A model generated the notes under the pieces. The model searched no databases. It had not been told where the DNA came from and saw nothing but the letters and a program-made list of their open reading frames with translations. The position numbers were made by a program, and so were the translations under genes. A DNA stretch of 17,022 nt from Chrysochromulina tobinii (lineage: Eukaryota; Haptophyta; Prymnesiales; Chrysochromulinaceae), in NCBI GenBank assembly GCA_001275005.1, contig JWZX01000480.1:1-17022 (forward strand), in the 5' to 3' direction. Shown here one piece after another: positions 1 through 7,670 of the stretch. How positions within the stretch are numbered: the first letter of the stretch is position 1; every line of letters starts with the position of its first letter.

Positions 1-2
1 TC

Positions 3-86
3 GTAGAAGCTACCTTCGCCCCAGCCCAGCCGCCCTTCATGGTTACCGAGCTCCTCGGCGAGAAGACAAATCTGAAACAGAAGTAA
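3..86 (+). CDS. Possible C-terminal tail of an off-window gene
   Basis: One frame is open from the left edge for 27 codons and ends at a TAA at 84-86. The tail reads as ordinary protein, with Phe/Pro-rich residues followed by a charged, Lys-rich end (last residues NLKQK). After the stop the sequence becomes less GC-rich, as a 3' UTR might, and TGTAA occurs near 114 and 150; TGTAA acts as a polyadenylation signal in some green algae. No domain is visible in so short a piece, and 27 open codons can occur by chance in this base composition. If real, it would converge on the kinase gene at 341-1702. The remaining 250 bases before that gene show nothing else. Confidence 0.22.
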   Translation, partial: VEATFAPAQPPFMVTELLGEKTNLKQK

Positions 87-340
87 CCGTCTGGTTCCAT
101 GATGGACACCGTCCTGTAATCTGGCCCTTTCACGTTGGGTTCACAGCCGTGTAACTTTGGGCGTCACACGGCATTAAGCACGAAGGCCGTATCTCTAATC
201 TCTGCTAGGAAACTCTGTTGATGGACTGATGGCGCCACTGCGATGCAGACTAAACGTCGACGCCGTAACTGAGGCAAAATCTTCTTACGATCTTACCCAG
301 GGGCGACCGTTCACCTTTCCCCCTCGTGTCGCAGCTAATT

Positions 341-1702
341 CTATAAGTTGTCGTCATCCATACTCGCAGGCGCAACTGGCGCCAACGGCAATGTGGGCGG
401 CGGCGAGGCGGCACCTGCCGCAGCCGCGGCCGACGGATCGCTCGGCGCTGTGGTGGGCGCTGTGGTGTACCCGTTGCTCGGCGTCAACAGGCCCACTGAC
501 TGAAGGTAGCACATGGTCATGTATGCGGGGTCGCCGAGGCTGTGGGGTCTGAGCCACGCGCCGCTGACAAGCTGGCGCACGTCTGGGCGCCCGTCCTTGC
601 CCACGGCCGAGTCCTTGCGCAGGCAGCCCGCCACAAACTCGATCAGCCCGGCAGGCGCACCCACAGGAGCGCGCGGCGAGGGTTGCTCACAGATCGCCGC
701 TTGGAGCGAGAGGAACTGCTTGATGCCCTCGAACGGGTGGTGGCCCGTGAGAGCTTCGAGGGTGATCACGCCAACGGCCCACACGTCCGACGGGTACGAG
801 TACGTGTCGCCTCTGAAACGCTCAGGCGCCATGTACATCGTGGTCCCCACTTGCGTCATCGCAACTGATCTCGTCTCCTCGAGCTGCTTCGAGATCCCAA
901 AGTCCGAGATCTTGCACAGGCCGCTCGCGGTGAGCATGATGTTGGCAGGCTTCAGGTCGCGATGGACCTGGCGCATCTCCCGGTGCAGATACTGCAGTCC
1001 TCGCAGGTACTGCAGCGTGATCGGGCCGAGCGCAGCCTCGGGCACGCCGCCGAGCGGCCGCGCCGTCTTGATCACGCCCTCTAGAGAGCCACCTGCGCAG
1101 TACTCCATCGCGATGCAGATTCTACCGTCCACAAAGAAGGCGTCGATGAAGTTGACGAGGTACTGCTGGCGCGCGTGCTTGTGCGCGATCCGCAGCTCGT
1201 TGACTGCCATCCGCCGGTGGTCGTCCGAGAGCATGGCGCTGAGCTCCTTGCAGGCCACGTGCTCGCCGGTCGGACGGTGCCTTTTCAGCCACACCCGGCT
1301 CGTCGCGCCGCGGCCGAGCTCGCGGACGCTGTCGAGGTCGCTGTAAATCAGTGTTGACACCTGTTGCCCGCTCCCGTCGCGCATCCCGTCCTGCTTCAAC
1401 CGCACGTCCTCGCTCTTGAAGGCCAGCGAACCCGTGAACAGGTTCTCCGTCACCTCGAACGACTCCTGCCGTTTGAGCGGGCCGCGGCCGCGTTTGCCAC
1501 CAGGACCGCCGTCTTCCTCATATGAGTCTCGCAGTTGCATCGCGGCCATCCCACTCAAGCTGTCTGGAGACTCTGCAGGCTCGCCTCGGTTCTTCTTGGC
1601 GTCCTGCGCCGATGCGGGGATGGGATAGTGATCCTCGTCGTCCGCCTCGTCATCTTCCAAGGAAGATACCATGGCGAGGCCGACAGGCTTTCGAAAGGGC
1701 AT
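341..1702 (-). CDS. MAP2K-like (STE7-type) protein kinase
   Basis: This is a complete intronless 453-residue frame beginning with ATG. The kinase domain spans about residues 123-385. It has a Gly-rich loop GRGATSRV (130-137), ATP-anchoring Lys152 in VACKEL, alpha-C Glu169, catalytic HRDLKPANIM (247-256), DFG 267-269 and GTTMYMAPER (286-295). The YM-[AS]-PER ending is typical of MAP2Ks, which phosphorylate MAP kinases on Thr and Tyr in the cytosol. The segment before the domain (about 88-112, with AFKSEDVRLKQDG) resembles the F-K-x-x-D-L-R-x-x-K-D-G stretch of plant group-A MKKs. From DFG to GT the loop has plant length (21 residues), with Thr277 and Thr283 as T-x5-T and Ser279 also available. 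A basic patch GGKRGRGPLKRQ (68-79) could be a MAPK docking site. The C-terminal 45 residues are Ala/Pro/Thr-rich. It is head to head with the NDR-type kinase. Kinase identity is firm; MAP2K placement is likely, and another STE kinase remains possible. Confidence 0.85.
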   Translation of the reverse strand: MPFRKPVGLAMVSSLEDDEADDEDHYPIPASAQDAKKNRGEPAESPDSLSGMAAMQLRDSYEEDGGPGGKRGRGPLKRQESFEVTENLFTGSLAFKSEDVRLKQDGMRDGSGQQVSTLIYSDLDSVRELGRGATSRVWLKRHRPTGEHVACKELSAMLSDDHRRMAVNELRIAHKHARQQYLVNFIDAFFVDGRICIAMEYCAGGSLEGVIKTARPLGGVPEAALGPITLQYLRGLQYLHREMRQVHRDLKPANIMLTASGLCKISDFGISKQLEETRSVAMTQVGTTMYMAPERFRGDTYSYPSDVWAVGVITLEALTGHHPFEGIKQFLSLQAAICEQPSPRAPVGAPAGLIEFVAGCLRKDSAVGKDGRPDVRQLVSGAWLRPHSLGDPAYMTMCYLQSVGLLTPSNGYTTAPTTAPSDPSAAAAAGAASPPPTLPLAPVAPASMDDDNL

Positions 1703-1878
1703 GTTTTCGAGTGGCCTCGATCACCTTTCTCCACGACCGTGAACGTTAATTTGCCACGAACTCGTCACGAGATCCGAAAGCACCACTTGTCATCGAGTTT
1801 GCTGCTGCCGCGTGATTGCGTGATTGCCCCAGTTCCACAACGAAGCTCGCCGAACGCACGCCCGAACTCGCGCTCCAC
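1703..1878. promoter_or_regulatory. Shared divergent promoter region of the two kinase genes
   Basis: Only 176 bp separate the two start codons, so both core promoters and both 5' UTRs must lie here or overlap the coding regions. The stretch from 1741 to 1810 is less GC-rich than the flanks. I see no clear TATA box. An 8-bp direct repeat GCGTGATT occurs twice side by side at about 1810-1825, and a near-palindrome CTCGTCACGAG lies near 1760. The role is inferred from position alone. Confidence 0.45.
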
Positions 1879-3315
1879 ATGGCGGAGGGCGCCCCGTCCC
1901 CGAAAAGCGGATCGCAAAGCGCGCGCGCCTCCCTCCTAGGGCTCATCGAGCTCAAGCACGAGCGCATTGCGCGCTCGCGTAAGCAAACGGGCTCGGCCCA
2001 CGGGCTTCAAACCGGCAGCCTCCGCGAGCAGCGGAGGCAGCTCTCGACGGCAGACTTTGAGGTGCTCGGCGTGCTCGGGCGCGGCGCCTTTGCGGAAGTG
2101 ACTCTTGTTCGCAAGCGCGACACGCGCGCCATCTACGCGATGAAGCGCATGCGCAAGGCGGACCTCGTGGCACGCGGCTTCGTCGAGCGCGCGTGGACAG
2201 AGTGGATGGTGCAGTGCGAGGCGGAGAACAACCCATGGCTCGTCAAGCTGCACTTTTGCTTCCAGACCGAGGACGATGTATACCTGGTCATGGACTACGT
2301 GCCGGGCGGCGATCTGATGGGGCTGCTCATCCGGGTCGAGGTGCTGCCCGAGCCGGAGGCTCGCTTCTACATTGCGGAGGCGGTGGTTGCGATAGCGTCG
2401 CTGCACTCTCTCGGGTATGCGCATCGCGACCTGAAGCCGGACAACCTACTGCTCGACGGCAAGGGCCACCTCAAGCTCGCCGACCTCGGCCTCGCCAAGA
2501 TCGTCGAGTCGCGCCTGCGCAGCGGCAGCGAGTGTGGCAGCATCTCCACCGACGGGAGCGGCTGCGCGAGCACGACTGCAGCGGCGGTGGCGGCGGCGGC
2601 GGCACTGGCCGTCGCCCCGCCGCCGCCGCCGCCGGGCGGCGCGTTTAGCAGCAGCAGCAGCGAGGCCGTCTCGCCGTCTGCCATCGGGGAGCTCGCCGAT
2701 AGCGTGAGCGAGCTCACCGTGTGCACGGCTCCGCGATCCGGTGCGCCGCCGAGCCCGCGCACGCGCTCATCGCAGATGTGGTCTCGTGTGGGGACGCCCG
2801 ACTACATGGCGCCAGAGGTGCTCCTCCAGACTGGCTACGGCCTGGAATGCGACTGGTGGTCGCTGGGCGTGATCCTGTACGAGATGATCGTGGGGTACAC
2901 GCCCTTCTACTCGAAGACTCCCGAGGAGACGGCCGAGAAGATCGTGCAATTCCGCACGTCGCTCGAGTTCCCCGAGGAGCGCGAAATCTCCGCCGAGGCG
3001 CGCAGCCTCATCACCCAGCTGCTGTGCGGCCGCGACGAGCGCCTCGACTTCGCGCGCATCAAAGCGCACAAATTCTTCGCCGGAGTCGACTGGGGCAGCC
3101 TGCGCACCGGGGCGGCGCCTCACTTGCCCAACATCTGCAGCGAGACGGACACGCAAAACTTTGAAGAATTTGAGCCCGCGACGGAGCCGACAGAGCCCCG
3201 CGGTGGCCGACCGCCAATAACGGTTTCGCGCAGCGGCTCCGGCCGCGACCTCTTCTTTGCGGGCTTTGCGTATCGCGCTCCATCGGCGGGCTCCACAGGC
3301 AGCACTCGAGAATGA
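1879..3315 (+). CDS. NDR/LATS-type AGC protein kinase
   Basis: The frame is open upstream to about 1816, but the first ATG is at 1879, giving 478 residues. Residues 14-57 resemble the basic, helical N-terminal regulatory domain by which NDR kinases bind MOB co-activators. The kinase domain (60-401) has GRGAFAEV, Lys89 in [22 protein letters not shown] (182-193), DLGLAK (202-207) in place of the usual DFGL, then a long insert, then [13 protein letters not shown] (302-314) and CDWWSLG. The AGC C-tail follows: GVDWGSLR (402-409), NFEEF (427-431) and a hydrophobic motif FAGFAY (460-465). An insert between subdomains VII and VIII is the NDR/LATS signature. Human NDR1 aligns through most of the chain, and Ser302 matches its activation-loop Ser281. 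Two oddities: the insert is about 100 residues of Ser/Ala/Pro including Ala and Pro runs, and the hydrophobic-motif phosphosite is Ala464. NDR kinases act downstream of MST/Hippo-type kinases in morphogenesis and cell division. Confidence 0.88.
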   Translation: MAEGAPSPKSGSQSARASLLGLIELKHERIARSRKQTGSAHGLQTGSLREQRRQLSTADFEVLGVLGRGAFAEVTLVRKRDTRAIYAMKRMRKADLVARGFVERAWTEWMVQCEAENNPWLVKLHFCFQTEDDVYLVMDYVPGGDLMGLLIRVEVLPEPEARFYIAEAVVAIASLHSLGYAHRDLKPDNLLLDGKGHLKLADLGLAKIVESRLRSGSECGSISTDGSGCASTTAAAVAAAAALAVAPPPPPPGGAFSSSSSEAVSPSAIGELADSVSELTVCTAPRSGAPPSPRTRSSQMWSRVGTPDYMAPEVLLQTGYGLECDWWSLGVILYEMIVGYTPFYSKTPEETAEKIVQFRTSLEFPEEREISAEARSLITQLLCGRDERLDFARIKAHKFFAGVDWGSLRTGAAPHLPNICSETDTQNFEEFEPATEPTEPRGGRPPITVSRSGSGRDLFFAGFAYRAPSAGSTGSTRE

Positions 3316-4016
3316 TTAAGGACGAGTGGAAGACGAGCTGCATGACGAGAAGCTCACAAGGACCAGCGCCCATCCACCATGATCACCTGCTGGCCCATGC
3401 ATGCAAAACATGGCCCCCATGCCGAGCACGATGCTGCACGCGCGTTCGCTGTACGATTTCGTGCGTCCGTTGCCCTGAGGCATGCCCTGAGGCATGCCCT
3501 GAGGCATGCCCTGAGGCATGCCCTGAGGGCGTCCTGTACACCGCCCCGCCCGGGCCCGCCACCGCGGGCGTAGAGAATAGTATACCGTCCGGGTCTTCGC
3601 GTTCGCGCCGGGATCCGCCTTCGTTCGGTCTGGCTTTGGACCGACGACCGTCAGTTGTTGTGATCGCCGTACCGGCAGAAACGCCCGTATTCATTTTCTT
3701 CTGATAAAAATTGGCCGCCCGGCCGCCCGGGGTAGATACGCGGGGAGCGTCGAGCGGACGCGTCGCGTCTCCCGTCCCCCAGACGCCCAAGCCCCAACCG
3801 CGCGCGCGAACAAAGCGCGCGAATCGGGAACGCCAAGAATTTGACCTCGCACCGCGCACAATGGCAGGCGGCACACGTGTCCTCATGTGGGGGCTTCTTC
3901 CGTTGCAATCTGCTCGATTCGCCTCGACAGTTGAAGGGTCCCTGCAGCGCACATGCGCACAGAAAGCCACGCATCTGAGCCGGCGCCGCCTAGGCGCCGC
4001 CGCTTTCAGGCGCCGT
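3316..4016. other. Convergent intergenic spacer, 3' ends of the NDR-type kinase and glutathione reductase genes
   Basis: Both flanking genes end here, so the spacer should hold two 3' UTRs. It carries the 12-bp tandem repeat at 3471-3528, a GC-rich block around 3711-3780, and three GGCGCC words at 3982, 3993 and 4009. The 4009 and 3993 copies could pair as a short hairpin just after the glutathione reductase stop codon, and CGCCTAGGCG at 3987-3996 is a perfect palindrome. Frames crossing the spacer are low-complexity and have no recognisable domain. No RNA gene was seen. Confidence 0.5.
3471..3528. repeat. 12-bp tandem repeat, about 4.8 copies
   Basis: The unit TGCCCTGAGGCA is repeated without a mismatch at 3471, 3483, 3495 and 3507, followed by a 10-base partial copy at 3519. 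Copy junctions create GGCATGCC, a perfect palindrome, and each unit also holds the near-palindrome CCTGAGG. It lies about 155 bp after the NDR-type kinase stop. Because 12 is a multiple of three it reads through as a four-residue repeat in several frames, but no convincing gene covers it. Confidence 0.95.
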
Positions 4017-5585
4017 TTAGAACAAGACCTTCGCATTGGCTGGCGGCGCCACCTTGTACTTGGCCTGCCACGGAGGGATGGTGACGAGCTCTTCCGCCGA
4101 AGTGGGATGCAGAGCGACGACCGAGTCGAAGTCGGCCTTGGTCGCGCCCATCTTCATGGCCACGCCGAAGCCCTGCAGGATCTCATCAACGGCCATCCCA
4201 ATCATATGCAGCCCAATCACCCTCTGCTCCTTGCCCACGCACACGAGCTTGGCGCGTGTCTTTGGCTGCGTTTGGCCGTCGACGAGGAACTCGCGCGAGT
4301 ACATCATATTCACCCAGGTGCTCCGATGCACGGTGACCGCGTCCTTGCCGTACTTTTCGACGGCCTGCTCCTCTGTCAGGCCCATCGTCGCAATCGGCGG
4401 GTGCGAGAACACCACCGTCGGGATCTGCTCGTAGTCCATGATCGTCTCTGCCTCGGGAACGCCGCCGAAGAGTCGGTCAGACAGGAGTCGGCCGGCGGCA
4501 ATGGCCACGGGTGTGAGTTGAACGGCGCCCGTGATGATGTCGCCGACGGCGTAGACGTCGGCCGCGGAGGTGCGCTGCGCCGGGTCGACCACCACCTCGT
4601 GCCGCGATGTCGTCTTCACGCCCGCTGACTGCAGGTTGAGCGACTCGGTCACGGGCGTGCGCCCAATGGCAAAGAGGACGCAGTCGTAGCCTTCGAGCGA
4701 CTGGCCGTTGGTGAGCTGGAAGGCCTTCAGGCCGTTGGCGCTGCCCTTGAGGCTGGCGACCTCGCCCTGCACCAGCGTAACCCCACACCCCTTCATCTCG
4801 TCCACCAGCAGGTCCACCACGTCCTTCTCCATGTTGCGAAGCGGCCGGTCGCCACGGATGACCAGGTCGACCTTCGAGCCGAGCAGCTGCAAGATGCCCG
4901 CGAGCTCGACGGCGATGTAGCCCGAGCCGATGACGGCGCAACGCTTGGGGACGGCCTCGAGGTCAAAGAAGCCATTCGAGTCAATCGCGAGCTCGATCCC
5001 AGGGATCTCTGGCATCGTCGGCTTGCCGCCCACGGCAATGAGCACGTGGTCGCCGCTGTACGTCTTGTCGCCCACGCGAACCTCTTTGGGGCCGACGAAG
5101 CAGGCATCACCCGTGATTGAGGTGATCCCTGACTTCTCGAGATTGCCGGCGTAGATGCCGTTGAGCCGCTTCACGTACGCGTCGCGCTTGGCCTTCAACG
5201 ACGCCAGATCGAAGCTGACGTCGCCCACGGTGAAGCCGTAGCCTGCCGCCTGGTGGATCATCTCCTGGATGGTGGCGGCGTTGAACATGACCTTCTTGGG
5301 CACACAGCCCAAGTTGACGCACGTGCCGCCGAGGCGATCACGCTCCACGACCGCCACCTTGGCGCCGTGCGCCGCCGCGCGCCGCGCAGACGCCATGCCG
5401 CCGCTGCCGCCGCCGATCACGAGGTACTCGAAGTGTTCGTCGGCCATGCGCACAGCGCGCGCGCGCTGCCCAGCCGAGAAGGCCCCGGCGCCGGCGGAGA
5501 GGGCGTGATCAGAGAGGGATGAGAAACTTGTGATCAGAGAGGCCGCGCTCGACGTGAGCGCGAGCAGCAGGATGATTAGCACCAT
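4017..5585 (-). CDS. GR: Glutathione reductase (NADPH), with N-terminal targeting leader
   Basis: This flavoenzyme reduces GSSG to GSH with NADPH. Numbering is from the ATG at 5585 (522 residues), chosen for its context (AAG before, G after). FAD loop GGGSGG is at 58-63, redox disulfide Cys89-Cys94 in GGTCVNLGCVPKK, NADPH motif GSGYIAVE near 220, and Arg244 and Arg250 in IRGDRPLR contact the 2'-phosphate in the family. A second FAD motif YAVGDI is near 346 and the active-site His493-Glu498 pair is in HPTSAEE. Arg68 in ASARRA matches human GR Arg37, which binds glutathione; this argues against trypanothione reductase. Residues 1-46 form a hydrophobic signal-like start (VLIILLLAL) then a Ser/Ala/Arg-rich stretch with GAFS, resembling a bipartite plastid leader, so plastid or ER entry is plausible. 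Met47 (MADEHFEY) would give a 476-residue cytosolic form, the usual length. Another in-frame ATG lies upstream at 5717. Confidence 0.93.
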   Translation of the reverse strand: MVLIILLLALTSSAASLITSFSSLSDHALSAGAGAFSAGQRARAVRMADEHFEYLVIGGGSGGMASARRAAAHGAKVAVVERDRLGGTCVNLGCVPKKVMFNAATIQEMIHQAAGYGFTVGDVSFDLASLKAKRDAYVKRLNGIYAGNLEKSGITSITGDACFVGPKEVRVGDKTYSGDHVLIAVGGKPTMPEIPGIELAIDSNGFFDLEAVPKRCAVIGSGYIAVELAGILQLLGSKVDLVIRGDRPLRNMEKDVVDLLVDEMKGCGVTLVQGEVASLKGSANGLKAFQLTNGQSLEGYDCVLFAIGRTPVTESLNLQSAGVKTTSRHEVVVDPAQRTSAADVYAVGDIITGAVQLTPVAIAAGRLLSDRLFGGVPEAETIMDYEQIPTVVFSHPPIATMGLTEEQAVEKYGKDAVTVHRSTWVNMMYSREFLVDGQTQPKTRAKLVCVGKEQRVIGLHMIGMAVDEILQGFGVAMKMGATKADFDSVVALHPTSAEELVTIPPWQAKYKVAPPANAKVLF

Positions 5586-5759
5586 CTTCTCCCGAGCGAC
5601 CGCGCAAGGAGACGACGCAGGGAAGGATCTCGAGGTCGAGATCGGTCGGGTCGGCGTCAGCGTGGCTCTCACGGTGTGAAACTCTCCTGTCCTGCGGAAT
5701 CGTGTGCCCTGTCGCATTGCAAACCGATCACCGTCCGGCCGCCCGTGAGCCCTGCACGA
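5586..5759. promoter_or_regulatory. Shared divergent promoter region, glutathione reductase and the 636-residue protein
   Basis: The two chosen start codons are 174 bp apart, almost the same spacing as the divergent kinase pair. An in-frame upstream ATG for the reductase at 5717 lies inside this spacer; using it would add 44 Arg/Ser/Thr-rich residues before the signal-like segment. No TATA box or clear repeated element was seen. Confidence 0.4.
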
Positions 5760-7670
5760 ATGCCTCGCAGGGCTACGACACGCCGTCCTGCGACGGCGCA
5801 CGCTCGCGGCTGGAAGGTGCAGCGCTCCGTCTCGGAAAACGTCTCGGAGGTCGACCACCGCCGCGACGCCGAGCTCCACGAGTGGCGGGAGCACTCTTGC
5901 CGGCCAGGCTCAGCGCCCTTGCGCCCGTACGCGCCCTTCCCGTGTACGGCGGCGGCGGCGCCGTCCGACCCGCCCATCAGAGGACCGAAGAAGCCGCCGC
6001 CGCTCTGGATCAGAAGCAACGACAGGTTCTCCACAGTGGACTACGAGGCAGCTTGCGGCGGTGCGGCGAGCAGCAAGGGAAGCGACGAGGAGGTCATGGT
6101 GGCCGCCGCCGCCGGCGACATGCCGCAACGGCCAAACCGAGTTTTCTCTGCCTCTACGGTTCGACCCCCTGCCGCGAGCCCACGGCGCCCGGCCACCGCG
6201 GCCGACAGCGTGCGGCAGCAGCGTCACGCGGCGGGGGCGGCAGCACAGGTAGCGGCGGTAGAAGCAGCGATGGCGGCCGACCCTCGACTGAAGGCGCTCT
6301 TCGACAAGTTGGCGGCGGATCCAAGCCTGGAGGGCACGACGCTCGCCGACGCGACGCGGGTGCTCGCGGAGCAAGCGGGGCACGTAGGGCAAGGCGTTGA
6401 TCGAGCTCGAAAATTGGCTCGCGCTGCTCAGCCTCCCTCGTCCTCGCCACGGTCGCATGGTGGGATGCGACCGCCGACACCTGAGCCTGGCTCCCTCGAC
6501 GAGGCACCGCCCGCCATGCCGGTCGCCCCAGCGCGCCCGAGGCGTGAGCTCGCATTCCGACGCGAGCCAGCCTTGAGCTCGTCCCTCCGCCGCGCTCCGG
6601 CTGAGCCGCTGCTGTGGGCTGTTCAACGGCCCGCGCCGATCAGCCGATCACTACGCGTGTGCGGCGCGGACCCCTACCTGCTCGCGTATCCGGGCGTCGG
6701 CTGGCACGTGCCTGGCCAACCACTGCGCCCGCATAGTGCGCGTGCCGCACGGCAGCCCATCGCGCCCGGCTCGGCGGCGCAGCCATGGACTCGGCGGCCA
6801 CAGACGGCCCGGGTACATAGCTTCACTGTGCACCCGCAACCGGCGAAGCCCGGTGTCACAAATACGCCCCTGGCCGCAGCGGCTCCCCCAAAGGGCGTCT
6901 TTGTGAGTCAACACATCAATGGCGGCGACGGAGACGGAGACGAAGAAGGAGATGGCATCGGTCGCGGTGACGTCCTCGGGACGCGCACAAAGTCGCAACG
7001 GAGCGTGCCTCTCGTTACTGGAGCGCCGCACCCCGCTCTGCCTGTTTCTGAACAGCTTGCGGCAGCGATGGGCGATGTGCAGCTGAGCTCCTCACGGCGA
7101 TCGACGCCGAAAGCAGGCGTGGTACCCCTGAGCGCGGATAACTTTTACTTTGCCGGCAAGCGCGACGGATCCCTCCGGCCGGTCAGCTCCTTTCGTCCGC
7201 GCCCTGTGCTGCGCATACCCGCCCACCTGCCCAGAATGAGGCTCATGCGCGATCTTCTCGTGCAGCAGTACATGGAATGGCAGCAGCAGCAGCAGCAGCA
7301 GCAGCTAGAGCAGACCGAGCCGCTGCCACCCCAGCCTTCGGAACTCGATCTATTGGCCACGTCAGCCATCTTTGAGGCGAATGCGACGGCGATCGCGCGT
7401 CATGCGGCAATCACTACCGCCGCTGGCTGGGAGGCTGGCGACGGCGGATGGGAGGCGCAGCCAGAGAGGCGATGGCTTGAAGAGTCGACGGCGAGCGCAG
7501 TGCTAGAAGGCGTCCCCGCGAGCGCGGCGACCTCAGCGATCCCATGCACCAGCGCGGCTCGCAGTCCCAGGGGCGCCGCGCTCGTGCCGCCCGAGGCCGT
7601 CGGCGCGGCTGCGCACGCAGATCGCATCCGGCAGGCGAGGGCGTGCGCAGCGCTTGGCGCGCTGGCGTAG
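5760..7670 (+). CDS. Unrecognised disordered Pro/Ala/Arg-rich protein, with RPx[TS]A motifs and a polyglutamine run
   Basis: I do not recognise this 636-residue protein. The frame opens upstream, but the first ATG is at 5760, and it ends in TAG. Composition is Ala/Pro/Arg/Ser-rich with few hydrophobic runs, so most is probably disordered. A short motif recurs: RPATA at 9-13 and 143-147, RPHSA at 323-327 and RPQTA at 346-350. Residues about 160-220 (with DPRLKALFDKLAADPSL) look helical, and residues 299-320 hold an aromatic patch (GADPYLLAYPGVGW). Another helical segment, RMRLMRDLLVQQYMEW, precedes eight glutamines at 508-515; the tail is Ala-rich and helical. No signal peptide, membrane span or catalytic motif is visible. 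Reasons to think it real: the length of the open frame, its evenly patterned composition, and a position head to head with glutathione reductase at the same spacing as the divergent kinase pair. A cytoskeleton- or flagellum-associated role is only a guess from the RPx[TS]A motifs. Unseen introns are possible. Confidence 0.6.
   Translation: MPRRATTRRPATAHARGWKVQRSVSENVSEVDHRRDAELHEWREHSCRPGSAPLRPYAPFPCTAAAAPSDPPIRGPKKPPPLWIRSNDRFSTVDYEAACGGAASSKGSDEEVMVAAAAGDMPQRPNRVFSASTVRPPAASPRRPATAADSVRQQRHAAGAAAQVAAVEAAMAADPRLKALFDKLAADPSLEGTTLADATRVLAEQAGHVGQGVDRARKLARAAQPPSSSPRSHGGMRPPTPEPGSLDEAPPAMPVAPARPRRELAFRREPALSSSLRRAPAEPLLWAVQRPAPISRSLRVCGADPYLLAYPGVGWHVPGQPLRPHSARAARQPIAPGSAAQPWTRRPQTARVHSFTVHPQPAKPGVTNTPLAAAAPPKGVFVSQHINGGDGDGDEEGDGIGRGDVLGTRTKSQRSVPLVTGAPHPALPVSEQLAAAMGDVQLSSSRRSTPKAGVVPLSADNFYFAGKRDGSLRPVSSFRPRPVLRIPAHLPRMRLMRDLLVQQYMEWQQQQQQQQLEQTEPLPPQPSELDLLATSAIFEANATAIARHAAITTAAGWEAGDGGWEAQPERRWLEESTASAVLEGVPASAATSAIPCTSAARSPRGAALVPPEAVGAAAHADRIRQARACAALGALA
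7281..7304 (+). repeat. CAG microsatellite, 8 copies, coding for polyglutamine
   Basis: Eight uninterrupted CAG codons give Gln508-515 of the protein at 5760-7670. A pure CAG run rather than mixed CAG/CAA suggests recent slippage and a likely length difference between strains. Confidence 0.95.

Noticed and set aside
513-1346. 277-codon plus-strand frame over the MAP2K gene
   Set aside because: It is antisense to conserved kinase motifs (HRDLKPAN, DFG, APE) and has no recognisable content of its own.
3471-3528. CRISPR-like array
   Set aside because: The units are contiguous 12-mers without spacers, in a eukaryotic context.
3383-4036. 217-codon minus-strand frame across the convergent spacer
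   Set aside because: It is Arg-rich with a repeat-derived GHAS run, overlaps the glutathione reductase end, and has no domain or supporting start context.
3711-4628. 305-codon plus-strand frame over the 3' part of glutathione reductase
   Set aside because: It is antisense to the well-supported reductase coding sequence and low in sequence complexity.
5910-6626. 238-codon minus-strand frame opposite the unknown protein
   Set aside because: It is Arg/Gly-rich and has no domain. The plus strand gives a longer frame with recurrent motifs.
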